From: JBMNCQ01 sp049366715
GTDB taxonomy: Bacteria > Bacillota > Peptococcia > Peptococcales > BICA1-8
Reading direction: 5' to 3'
NCBI GenBank assembly: GCA_049366715.1
Contig: JBMNCQ010000105.1
Span: 1-59,880 of the forward strand
DNA: 59,880 nucleotides
A program made the translations under genes and the position numbers. The notes beneath the pieces are model-generated. The model did no database searches and had not been told where the DNA came from. It saw only the letters and a list, made by a program, of their open reading frames with translations. The stretch's first letter is position 1. Every line of letters starts with the position of its first letter. Positions 1 to 8,318 of the stretch are shown here, piece by piece.

Positions 1-52
1 AGTGACATTTTACCGGAATAATAACAAGGTGACATTATCACAGAATAAACAC
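1..52. mobile_element. possible terminal repeats of an insertion sequence
   Basis: Two imperfect direct repeats beginning GTGACATT (about positions 2 and 31), each followed by an A/T-rich stretch with GAATAA, lie at the window edge. Repeated GTGACATT...GAATAATAA units are, from memory, typical of the multiple terminal repeats of IS21-family elements in Firmicutes. No transposase is in the window, so the element would lie to the left or be a remnant. This is a tentative assignment by pattern only. Confidence 0.3.
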
Positions 53-71
53 ATTCTTCCTTTCTTCTCTA

Positions 72-100
72 TTGACAAATAAAGTAAAAAGAGATATGTT
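72..100 (+). promoter_or_regulatory. sigma-A type promoter
   Basis: TTGACA (72-77), a 17-base spacer, then TATGTT (95-100). The -35 is a perfect match and the -10 matches four of six bases. It lies about 40 bases before the start of the broken TetR reading frame and could now drive transcription toward the AraC gene at 345. Confidence 0.5.
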
Positions 101-139
101 AATTAACAGAGATAGCTAACGCTGATAATTAATGAGGAG

Positions 140-253
140 ATGGCACTATACCGAAGGATAAATGCAAGCTGTGCCCGTATTGTTACGGCGGCAAAGCAAG
201 AGTTTCTGGAGAAGGGCTTTGAGAAAGCTCCCATGCATTCTATAAAACAGTAA
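140..253 (+). pseudogene. TetR-family regulator, N-terminal remnant
   Basis: A 37-codon frame from ATG 140 contains RIVTAAKQEFLEKGFEKAPM, which reads as helix 1 and the start of the DNA-binding domain of a TetR-family repressor. It stops at TAA 251-253, before the recognition helix, and no ligand domain follows. An alternative frame over the first codons (P-K-D-K...) also looks like a TetR start, which suggests a small frameshift near the beginning as well. The fragment lies between possible insertion-sequence ends and an intact AraC/ABC exporter locus. It was probably the former local repressor, now decayed. It is too short to be a functional regulator. Confidence 0.55.
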
Positions 254-344
254 AAATTTTTTTAAAGAAAAGTTAGATTGTTCTAACAAACAAAAAGAGC
301 CGGATATTCTTTTGATGATTGATTTGCTGGGGGAGGGATTCAGC

Positions 345-1364
345 ATGGAATATGGCGTTTATGACCGCGCTTTTCGGCAATATTGCCATTCCTACCGGGG
401 AAAGGAAGAAGGTTCCTGCACGGTATACCGAATTGAAAATAAAACAGGAAGAGGAGAGCTTTTTTGCCATGATGTTTTTCCCGGCGCGCAAATTATTTTT
501 AATTCTCTGCAGCTGGACACCTACGATCAAAAAGTACGGGCCGGGGAGGACTTTCTCCAGATCAATCATTGCTTGGAGGGCTGCTTTGAAGTGGAATTGA
601 ACGGGGATCTGGCGGGATTTTTAGGAGAAGGTGATCTGGCTGTCAATGATCCGGGAAAACAGCCAATTACAAATTTCCGTCTGCCCCTTGGCCGCTATAA
701 AGGCATCACGCTTCTTTTTGAACTGGAACCGGCTCAGCGCGTATTGAAAGGACGTTTCCCCGACTCCGGCATCGATTTGTACCTGATCAGGGAAAAGCTT
801 TGTTCCGGTAAAGAGTTGTTTCTCCTGAGGGGGAGACCGGAAACCCGGGCTATTTTTAACGAACTTAATCATGTGGACGAACGTGTCCAGGAGATCTATA
901 CTCTTCTCAAGATCGTGGAGCTTCTGCTTTTCCTGAGCCTTATGGAAGATAAAACCGGTGAAGCTCTTCCCCGTTTTTCCCGGCAGGTTGTGGAGGGGAC
1001 CAAGGGAGCCTGGGCCTTTATCATGGCCAGGCCCTTCAAAAAAACAACCATTCCCGAACTTGCCGGAAAGTTCAAGGTGGCGGAAACAAGTCTCCGCCAG
1101 TGCTTCAAGTCCGTTTACGGACAGCCCATCGGTTCATTTATCCGTTCTGAGCGCATCCGAAGGTCTGCCCAATTATTGCAGGAACATGGGGAATTGTCTG
1201 TGGGGCAGATTGCTTTGATGGTTGGATATGAAAATCAGAGTAAATTTGCCGCTGCCTTTAAAGCGGTTATGGGCCAGACTCCCCTTTCCTACCGGCGCCG
1301 GAATTTCCGCCTCCATGACAGATCGGAGCTAAAATTAGCCGATTTGGAGTGGCGGACTTTTTAA
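345..1364 (+). CDS. AraC-family transcriptional regulator
   Basis: A 339-residue protein with a cupin-like sensory N-terminal half and two C-terminal helix-turn-helix motifs of the AraC/XylS type (about residues 240-330). The second one contains VGQIALMVGYENQSKFAAAF and the usual G-Q-T-P-L-S-Y-R-R end. The ATG at 345 is preferred over an upstream TTG at 312 because GGGAGGG lies 8-12 bases before it. The N-terminal half resembles the PchR-like group that often controls siderophore or metal-related exporters. Two ABC half-transporters follow on the same strand after 176 bases, so activation of that pair is the likely role. The inducer cannot be told from sequence. Confidence 0.85.
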   Translation: MEYGVYDRAFRQYCHSYRGKEEGSCTVYRIENKTGRGELFCHDVFPGAQIIFNSLQLDTYDQKVRAGEDFLQINHCLEGCFEVELNGDLAGFLGEGDLAVNDPGKQPITNFRLPLGRYKGITLLFELEPAQRVLKGRFPDSGIDLYLIREKLCSGKELFLLRGRPETRAIFNELNHVDERVQEIYTLLKIVELLLFLSLMEDKTGEALPRFSRQVVEGTKGAWAFIMARPFKKTTIPELAGKFKVAETSLRQCFKSVYGQPIGSFIRSERIRRSAQLLQEHGELSVGQIALMVGYENQSKFAAAFKAVMGQTPLSYRRRNFRLHDRSELKLADLEWRTF

Positions 1365-1444
1365 CAGTATGATATTTTATGTTGGTGACGGTTTTCAAAG
1401 TTGTGAAGCCCCGGTCAGGTTTAAAAGTTAGGGGAGACTAACTA

Positions 1445-1522
1445 TTGAATATTTATTTATCCGGCTATAGAAAAATGTCTGAGGGGTTCGCTGTCATAGC
1501 GGCCGGAGCCGGCGCATTCTAA
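1445..1522 (+). CDS. possible 25-residue leader peptide
   Basis: Between the AraC gene and the first ABC gene a short frame begins at TTG 1445 after AGGGGAG and ends at TAA 1520-1522, 18 bases before the next start. The peptide ends in an Ala/Gly-rich segment (VIAAGAGAF). It has a fair ribosome site but no recognisable family and may be chance. If translated it could be a small peptide or translational leader for the exporter genes. Confidence 0.2.
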   Translation: MNIYLSGYRKMSEGFAVIAAGAGAF

Positions 1523-1540
1523 ATTGGAGGAGGATAAAGT

Positions 1541-3364
1541 ATGCCCAAAGAGAAAAAAAGTTTTATTTTAAAAAGGTTCACACCCTATATGGGCAAAAAA
1601 AAGACGCTTTTGCCTTTGGCATTGGTATTGTCCGGGATTTCCGCAGTTTTTAACATTCTGCCTTTCGTGTTTGTGTGGTACATAACGCGGGATATCTTAT
1701 CCGTTCCGCAAGGCCTTGATGTTTCAAAGGTCAGCTTTTATGCCTGGCTTGCCTTTGCCAGTGCTTTAGGCGGAATTATCGTATACTTCTGTGCTCTGAT
1801 GAGCTCGCATCTGGCGGCTTTTCGCGTGGAGGTCGGAATGCAAAAAGTCGGTATGGAAAAAATATTGTCCATGCCCCTTGGTTTTTTTGATCAGCAGGCC
1901 AGCGGCCGGATTCGTAAGATTGTCAACGACGGAGCGGGAACAACCCATACATTTTTAGCCCATCAACTTCCGGATATGGCGGGCAGTGTTGTCTCTCCCC
2001 TGATTCTCCTGGCACTGGTTTTTATCGTGGATTGGCGGATGGGGCTTGCTTCTCTTATTCCGATTATTTTGGGCTTTATTACAATGAAGTTCATGATGAG
2101 CGCTGAAGGACAAAAATTCCAAAAAATGTATTTTGATTCTTTGGAAGAAATGAGCGCCGAATCTGTGGAATATATCCGCGGCATTCCTGTTGTGAAAACA
2201 TTCGGGCAAACGATTTTTTCTTTTAAACGGTTTTATAACAGCATCATTAAATATAAAGAAATGGTTCACGCTTATGCTTTGCTTTGGCGCAAACCCATGT
2301 CATTTTATACTGTGATCATGCAGTCGGCGGGCTTTTTTTTAATTCCCATGGCGATCTTTTTAATCGGCCGGAGCGAAAATATCCCCCTTGTGCTTACCGA
2401 CTTCATTTTTTATCTTCTGATATCACCAACCTTTACTCTCCTTTTGATGAAATCCATGTATTTTCAGCAAAATACCATGATTGCGGAGCAAGCCATTGAC
2501 AGGCTGGATAACTTGCTGGATTATCCCCAAATGAGTTACGGCGAAAACACCGGAAGCATTGAGCAGTACAGTCTGGAGTTTAAGAATGTCGTGTTCTCAT
2601 ATGAGGGAAGTGACAAGCGGGCCCTGGATAAAATCAGCTTTAAATTAAATGAAGGAGAAATAATTGCCCTTGTCGGCCCCTCGGGAGGGGGCAAAACGAC
2701 AATCGCCCGGCTGGCAGCCCGCTTCTGGGATGCAGATAAAGGGGAAGTATTAATTGGCGGGATCAATGTCCGGGAGATACCGAAAAAAGAGCTGATGGAA
2801 AAAATATCCTTTGTTTTCCAGAGTACCAAGCTGTTCAAAGGCTCCTTAAGGGAAAACATTGTATTTGGTAAAGAGGGGGTGGGAGAAGAGGAAATCAACA
2901 AAGCACTTGATTTTTCCCAGTCCAGGGAGATTATTGCAAATCTTCCCGGTGGACTGGAGACAATAATCGGCTCGGAAGGAACTTATCTTTCCGGGGGAGA
3001 ACAGCAAAGAATTGCCCTGGCCCGGGCTATTGTTAAGAATGCACCCATTGTGCTTCTGGATGAGGCCACGGCCTTTGCGGATCCTGAAAACGAGCATCTG
3101 ATCCAGGAGGCTTTACAGGAACTCCGCCGGGGCAAAACAACCCTCATGATTGCCCACCGTCTTACAAGCGTGCGGAATGCGGACAAAATCCTGGTGGTGG
3201 AAAACGGAAAGATTGCGGAGGAAGGAACCCATGAAGAGCTTCTTAAGAAAGGCGGTATCTATCAAACCATGTGGGATGAGTATCAAAAATCCGCCGCCTG
3301 GAAAATAGTCACGAAAGAAGCCGTAAGCAAAGGAGGACAAAATGATTTACTATTTTCAGAATAG
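1541..3364 (+). CDS. ABC half-transporter (fused permease and ATPase), first of a pair
   Basis: A 607-residue type IV ABC exporter half. A six-helix membrane domain spans about residues 1-320 and an ATPase domain about 345-580. Visible motifs are Walker A GPSGGGKTT, the signature LSGGEQQR, Walker B IVLLDEAT and the H-loop in IAHRL. GGAGGAGGA sits 6-7 bases before the ATG. It overlaps the next, homologous gene by 23 bases, which points to translational coupling and a heterodimeric exporter. Pairs of this type beside a PchR-like AraC regulator resemble siderophore-linked (YbtPQ/IrtAB-like) transporters. The substrate is an inference from context, and a multidrug role is equally possible. Confidence 0.93.
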   Translation: MPKEKKSFILKRFTPYMGKKKTLLPLALVLSGISAVFNILPFVFVWYITRDILSVPQGLDVSKVSFYAWLAFASALGGIIVYFCALMSSHLAAFRVEVGMQKVGMEKILSMPLGFFDQQASGRIRKIVNDGAGTTHTFLAHQLPDMAGSVVSPLILLALVFIVDWRMGLASLIPIILGFITMKFMMSAEGQKFQKMYFDSLEEMSAESVEYIRGIPVVKTFGQTIFSFKRFYNSIIKYKEMVHAYALLWRKPMSFYTVIMQSAGFFLIPMAIFLIGRSENIPLVLTDFIFYLLISPTFTLLLMKSMYFQQNTMIAEQAIDRLDNLLDYPQMSYGENTGSIEQYSLEFKNVVFSYEGSDKRALDKISFKLNEGEIIALVGPSGGGKTTIARLAARFWDADKGEVLIGGINVREIPKKELMEKISFVFQSTKLFKGSLRENIVFGKEGVGEEEINKALDFSQSREIIANLPGGLETIIGSEGTYLSGGEQQRIALARAIVKNAPIVLLDEATAFADPENEHLIQEALQELRRGKTTLMIAHRLTSVRNADKILVVENGKIAEEGTHEELLKKGGIYQTMWDEYQKSAAWKIVTKEAVSKGGQNDLLFSE

Positions 3365-5075
3365 ATACGCGATGTCCGAGAAGGGCGCCCAAGATTTATT
3401 GCGCTCTATTATCTGGACCGTATTCATGGATCTCAGCTTCATGTTTCCTGTTGTTCTCAGTTTTCAATTTTTACAGGAATACCTGAACACCCTGTTGCAA
3501 GATTCCGGCAGCCCTGCCGGCAGTATTTCTTATTATGTGACGATCTCTATAGCGATTTTCTTGGTCATGATTGTAATCGCCTATTTTCAATATAATTCCA
3601 CCTACACCAAAGTTTATGAAGAAAGTGCCCGGAGACGGATCAGTCTGGCCGAAACCTTGCGGAAGCTGCCTCTGGCCTTTTTCGGCAAAAAGGACATCGC
3701 CGATTTAAGCTCGACCATCATGGAGGATGCCACCCAGATCGAGCAGCTTTTTTCCCATGCGGTACCGCAAATTTATGCCTCAGTACTGAATGTTCTGATC
3801 ATGGCCGTGCTGATGTTTCTTTTCAACTGGCAGCTTTCCCTTGCCGTATTTTGGGTCGTCCCGGCGGCAATCCTGGTATTTTATCTGTCCAGAAAGCTGC
3901 AAAAGAAAATGCATGCAGAACTTTATCATGTCAAAAGGGATATTGCCGATTACATTCAGGAGGAACTGGATTCCGTCTATGAAATCAAATCTTATAACCG
4001 AGAAGCAGATTTTGCCGATTCGTTAAACACAAAGCTGGACAATTATGAAAAGTATCTGATTAAGGGAGAACTGTTGATCGGCGCTTTTATTAACATTTCT
4101 CATGTAATCTTAAAGCTTGGGCTGCCCAGTGTTATCTTGGCCGGTGCTTACCTTTTGTCAACAGGTTCCGCGGACATTTTTGCCTATCTTGTTTTTCTTG
4201 TCATCGCGGCACGTATTTATAATCCCCTTATGGAGACAATGAATAACTTTGCAGTGCTTATGTATCTGGATGTGCGGATAAACCGCATGAAAGAGATGGA
4301 CGGAATGCCCAGGCAGGGAGGAAAAACGGAGTTTGATCCCCGAAACTACGATATTGAATTCAAAAATGTCGATTTTTCCTACCAGGACGGCGTACAGACC
4401 TTAAAAAACGTCAGCTTTACCGCAAAGCAGGGTGAGGTGACGGCCCTTGTCGGACCTTCCGGCGGCGGAAAGAGCACGGCGGCAAAGCTGGCCGCCCGTT
4501 TCTGGGATATTGATCAGGGAGTCATTACTTTAGGTGGTGAAAATATCTCCCGGATCGATCCTGAAACCCTGCTGAAATATTTTTCCATCGTCTTTCAGGA
4601 TGTTACCCTGTTTAATTCCAGTGTGAAGGAGAATATCCGTCTCGGCAAAAAAGACGCGTCCGATGATGAAGTTATGGAAGCGGCGCATTTAGCCCAATGT
4701 GATGAGTTTGTTAAAAAGCTTTCCCAGGGATACGACACCTTGATCGGAGAAAACGGGGAAAGATTATCCGGAGGCGAAAGGCAGCGGATCTCAATCGCCA
4801 GAGCAATCCTGAAAGATGCGCCTATCATCCTCTTGGATGAGGCCACGGCATCTCTTGATGCGGAGAATGAGAGCAAAATCCAAAATGCCCTCAGTGAGCT
4901 GATCAAAAACAAAACCGTTTTGATTATTGCCCACCGTATGAGAACGGTTTCCGGGGCTGATAAAATTGTTGTAATCAAGGACGGTGCTGTCGTAGAAACG
5001 GGGACTCCCTTGGAATTACGGGAAAAACAAGGAATCTTTTTCTCCATGTTAAAAACCCAGTATCAAAACACTTAA
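3342..5075 (+). CDS. ABC half-transporter (fused permease and ATPase), second of a pair
   Basis: A 577-residue partner of the preceding half-exporter. A membrane domain (about residues 1-310) is followed by an ATPase domain with Walker A GPSGGGKST, signature LSGGERQR, Walker B IILLDEATASLD and H-loop IAHRM. The ATG at 3342 lies inside the end of the upstream gene, preceded by AAAGGAGGA. Both nucleotide-binding domains keep the full catalytic motifs, so neither site looks degenerate. The two probably form one heterodimeric pump in the cytoplasmic membrane, controlled by the AraC protein upstream. No clear poly-T terminator follows. Confidence 0.93.
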   Translation: MIYYFQNRYAMSEKGAQDLLRSIIWTVFMDLSFMFPVVLSFQFLQEYLNTLLQDSGSPAGSISYYVTISIAIFLVMIVIAYFQYNSTYTKVYEESARRRISLAETLRKLPLAFFGKKDIADLSSTIMEDATQIEQLFSHAVPQIYASVLNVLIMAVLMFLFNWQLSLAVFWVVPAAILVFYLSRKLQKKMHAELYHVKRDIADYIQEELDSVYEIKSYNREADFADSLNTKLDNYEKYLIKGELLIGAFINISHVILKLGLPSVILAGAYLLSTGSADIFAYLVFLVIAARIYNPLMETMNNFAVLMYLDVRINRMKEMDGMPRQGGKTEFDPRNYDIEFKNVDFSYQDGVQTLKNVSFTAKQGEVTALVGPSGGGKSTAAKLAARFWDIDQGVITLGGENISRIDPETLLKYFSIVFQDVTLFNSSVKENIRLGKKDASDDEVMEAAHLAQCDEFVKKLSQGYDTLIGENGERLSGGERQRISIARAILKDAPIILLDEATASLDAENESKIQNALSELIKNKTVLIIAHRMRTVSGADKIVVIKDGAVVETGTPLELREKQGIFFSMLKTQYQNT

Positions 5076-5352
5076 ACCTTTGCAATCAGTAGTCGGATGC
5101 AATCATACTCTCCGGATTTGATGCCGATCAATATTTTGGTACTAAGAAACACCGCTAGGGGTTTCTTCCAATGCAGACAACAGCGGGCTCCGGATACAGG
5201 GGGCCCCTGCTTTATTGGGTTTTGGCCGGCCTTAGAAAATCATTTAATCTCTTTTGCAGAGCATGTTTTAAAGCCGCTGCGGACTTACTTTTTCGTTTCT
5301 TTGTTTCTTTCATTCTGTTAAAGTAATTAAGATAAATTCTTACCACAAGAAA

Positions 5353-5381
5353 GTGTGTCAGAGAACCGTCCCCTGACACAC
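5353..5381. repeat. REP-like palindrome (GTGTGTCAG...CTGACACAC)
   Basis: A nine-base inverted repeat, GTGTGTCAG and CTGACACAC, flanks an 11-base centre containing GAACCGTCC. A further GACAC follows directly. The core (GTCAG, GAACCGTCC, CTGAC) matches a palindrome that I recall as common in Firmicute genomes, sometimes near Y1/RAYT transposases. No transposase gene lies nearby. It sits in the 443-base gap between the ABC pair and the GH18 gene, where I see no other gene. Confidence 0.55.
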
Positions 5382-5518
5382 TGACACATGGATAACGGGA
5401 GAAGAAAGCCGGCATGGATGGCCTGCCAGTTTTGCTGTTTTTTTACAAAAGGAATCGTGGGAGAAAAATCGAAATTAATATAAAAATGTCCAAAGTTACT
5501 TTTGATAGGAGATGCAAA

Positions 5519-7198
5519 ATGGCAACAGAAATTAAACGAGTACAGGTTTCCCCGGTGAATCCTCGGGGCTACCTGGTCATTCTCACGGCCTTTATTATTG
5601 TAGGCTTATTTTATTTTCTTCCGGGTCTGGAACAAGTACCGTTGAATCCTTCCGATGAAATTGTGGTTTATTATATGGGTGAACCTGTTGATGCCGCAGC
5701 GCTCAATGAAGAGGAGCTTTATCTGCCCTTTTCTTTTATTGAGCAGTATGTGGACTCTAATATCCGGTGGGATGAAAAGAGTCAGACGGTAATCATAACT
5801 ACCGCCCAAGAGGTGTTTCATTTACCATTAGGAAAAAGAGAGGGCCTGTTAAATTTCCGGCCCTATACCTTTACTTATCCTGTGCTGAATAAAGAAAATA
5901 AAATTTTTCTGCCTGCCAGACCCTTAGATGAATACTACAATCTGGAGCTGCATTATTTACAAGATGAATCGGTAGTAATAATCCGTGATTTAGAAAAGCC
6001 TTTACAGGAAGGCCGGACTTTAGAAAACGTTAAGCTGCGTAAAGAGCCCGGGCCCATGTCCCCCTGGCTGGCCGGTCTGGAAAAAGGCACCCCTGTTTTT
6101 ATTATGCGGGAGAAAAACGGCTGGTACTGGGTAGAAACAGGAGATGGTTTAATGGGTTATCTCGACAAAAAAATGGTTCATCTTACCGGCATTAAAACTG
6201 CCGAAATCAGTAAAGAAGTATACCAGCCCTGGAATCCCCTGGGTGAAAGGATTATGTTAACCTGGGAAGGGGCTTGGGGCAGTACGGTCAACCCTGCAGG
6301 TTTAGGTGAATTAACCGGGGTTCAGGTAGTATCACCTACCTGGTTTTCCTTAAAGGAGAACGGGGTGGTAAAAAATACTGCCGATTATCATTATGTACAA
6401 TGGGCTCATCAAACAGGCAGACAGGTGTGGGGATTATTTGACAACAGCTTTGATGCGGAATTATCCCATGAGTTTCTCAACAGTGCGGAGTTAAGGGCGC
6501 AAGCCATCCGGCAGTTATTAACATATGTAGAGTTGTATCAATTGGATGGCATAAACCTGGACTTTGAAAACATGTATTTAAAAGACAGAGAACTTTATGT
6601 TCAATTTGTGCGGGAACTGGCCCCTCTTCTCCATGAAAAGGACCGTTCAATTTCGCTGAATGTAACTTTTCTGTCCCAGAGTGAAAATTGGTCAATGTGC
6701 TATGACAGAAAAAGTCTGGCGGAAATCGTGGATTATGTCACCGTAATGGCTTATGATGAAAACGGCACCTTCAGCACAACAGCCGGTTCCGTTGCCTCCA
6801 TTCCCTGGGTTGAGGATGGAATCAAGAAAATCCTGCAGGAGATTCCGGGCGAAAAGATAATCCTGGGAGTGCCTTTTTACACCCGCCTCTGGGAAGAAGC
6901 AACAGACGGGCAGGGGGAAAGAACGCTAACCTCGCAAGCAATTAGTATGACGAAGCAGAATAACTGGATAAAAGAAAATAATTTGGAGATTAAAGAAGAC
7001 TCTGCAGCAGGACAGCACTATGTTGAAGTACAAAAAGCCGGCAAGACTTTTAAGATGTGGCTGGAGGATGAGTATTCCATGTCCCGGCGTATTGAGCTAA
7101 TGAGAAAATATCATTTGGCAGGAATTGCTGCCTGGCGGAGGGGTTTGGAACAAGAAGGGTTTTGGCCTTTGTTAGCAGAGATGCTCAATAAATATTAG
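5519..7198 (+). CDS. glycoside hydrolase family 18 protein with SH3-like domain
   Basis: A 559-residue envelope protein. One hydrophobic helix (about residues 16-35) is followed by a copper-amine-oxidase-N-like segment (about 45-160), an SH3-like domain (about 165-230) and a GH18 barrel (about 240-555). The GH18 active-site strand reads DGINLDFENM, with the catalytic Glu present, and MAYDENG is a further family motif. The ATG at 5519 is chosen because TAGGAG precedes it and the hydrophobic helix follows soon after. Longer starts add an unlikely basic tail. Related YaaH-type enzymes act on spore cortex or cell-wall glycans in sporulating Firmicutes. It is a single-gene unit with a terminator directly after it. 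Confidence 0.9.
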   Translation: MATEIKRVQVSPVNPRGYLVILTAFIIVGLFYFLPGLEQVPLNPSDEIVVYYMGEPVDAAALNEEELYLPFSFIEQYVDSNIRWDEKSQTVIITTAQEVFHLPLGKREGLLNFRPYTFTYPVLNKENKIFLPARPLDEYYNLELHYLQDESVVIIRDLEKPLQEGRTLENVKLRKEPGPMSPWLAGLEKGTPVFIMREKNGWYWVETGDGLMGYLDKKMVHLTGIKTAEISKEVYQPWNPLGERIMLTWEGAWGSTVNPAGLGELTGVQVVSPTWFSLKENGVVKNTADYHYVQWAHQTGRQVWGLFDNSFDAELSHEFLNSAELRAQAIRQLLTYVELYQLDGINLDFENMYLKDRELYVQFVRELAPLLHEKDRSISLNVTFLSQSENWSMCYDRKSLAEIVDYVTVMAYDENGTFSTTAGSVASIPWVEDGIKKILQEIPGEKIILGVPFYTRLWEEATDGQGERTLTSQAISMTKQNNWIKENNLEIKEDSAAGQHYVEVQKAGKTFKMWLEDEYSMSRRIELMRKYHLAGIAAWRRGLEQEGFWPLLAEMLNKY

Positions 7199-7207
7199 AT
7201 TATATTG

Positions 7208-7240
7208 ACACTCCTGGTATTCCGGGGGTGTTATTTTTTT
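7208..7240 (+). terminator. rho-independent terminator after the GH18 gene
   Basis: Ten-base stem (ACACTCCTGG with CCGGGGGTGT, some G-U pairs), loop TATT, then a run of T at 7234-7240. Confidence 0.8.
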
Positions 7241-7342
7241 CGTTACGGCAGGATTTTTCGTTATGATCTGGAATTTAGTAGTGTTAATTAAATTCACAGG
7301 TTAAGCCAACATAAGGTAACAACTAGGCAGGTGTAGTAAACA

Positions 7343-8176
7343 TTGAGCTTTCTGGATAACCGTTCCAAAGGATTTTATATGATCTGGGGAATTATGCAAA
7401 TAGCATTTGTTGCTGTGATCGATTTCTGCATCGGAGAGAAAATCGTTTTTTCATATTTTTATTTTGTTCCTATTTCTCTGGTGACCTGGTATGTTAACGA
7501 GAATAACGGCTTATTAATGTCTGTATTAAGCGGGATCAGTTGGACTATCGTTGAGCTGATTTTAGTACCGGGTAATTTTTATACAGGTAATTTTTATATA
7601 AATTCAGCCTTAAGATTTTGTTTTCTGATTATCATCGTTTTGGCCTTAAGTGTTCTTAAAAGTACTCTTGATTCAGAGAAAAGTTTCGCCCGCAGAGACC
7701 CTTTAACGGGTGTTGCCAATAGGCGGGCTTTTTATGAGATTACGGAAAAGGAAATAGAACGGTCCAGAAGAAATAAACACGCCCTTGCCCTGGCTTATCT
7801 TGATTTAGATGATTTTAAAGCAGTTAATGATATATTGGGTCACGAGACGGGGGACCAGGTTCTGTTTTCCGTAGGAAATATCATAATTAATAATATCCGC
7901 AAGAGTGATACTGTTGCCCGCCTGGGGGGAGACGAATTCGCTATTCTCATGCCGGAAACTAAAGCTGAACAGGCCAAAGTGGTCATTGAAAGAATCCGGG
8001 AAGATTTATTAAGAGCGATGAAAAAAAATGTCTGGTTTGTTACTTTTACGATAGGTGTAATCTGTTATGATACGCCGCCCCTAAGTGTGGAAGAGGGGAT
8101 CAAGGCGGCTGATGGTGTAATGTACCGGGCGAAGGAGTCGGGTAAAAACATGATTAAGTTCGAAAGCAAAAGTTAG
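7343..8176 (+). CDS. membrane-bound diguanylate cyclase (GGDEF)
   Basis: A 277-residue protein with an N-terminal four-helix membrane domain (about residues 12-110) and a C-terminal GGDEF domain (about 120-275). The active-site loop is intact (ARLGGDEF), and RKSD lies five residues before it, the standard inhibitory I-site, so product feedback is expected. DPLTGVANRR and DLDDFKAVND are the other family motifs. It should make cyclic di-GMP from two GTP. The TTG start at 7343 has GGTG upstream; an ATG 12 codons in is an alternative. A double-HD protein follows, and two more HD-GYP/kinase genes lie within 10 kb, so both synthesis and breakdown are encoded here. Confidence 0.9.
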   Translation: MSFLDNRSKGFYMIWGIMQIAFVAVIDFCIGEKIVFSYFYFVPISLVTWYVNENNGLLMSVLSGISWTIVELILVPGNFYTGNFYINSALRFCFLIIIVLALSVLKSTLDSEKSFARRDPLTGVANRRAFYEITEKEIERSRRNKHALALAYLDLDDFKAVNDILGHETGDQVLFSVGNIIINNIRKSDTVARLGGDEFAILMPETKAEQAKVVIERIREDLLRAMKKNVWFVTFTIGVICYDTPPLSVEEGIKAADGVMYRAKESGKNMIKFESKS

Positions 8177-8318
8177 TTGTATTTAGCCGTTTTATTTTTT
8201 TTTTTGAATTAAGCAGGTTAATTATGGTAATAATTTGCTAAATCCGGCAATGATTATAAATATACCCAGAAAGGGTGACGGTTTTGCTAAAAGATATTTA
8301 CGCAGAGAGGTTAGACTT

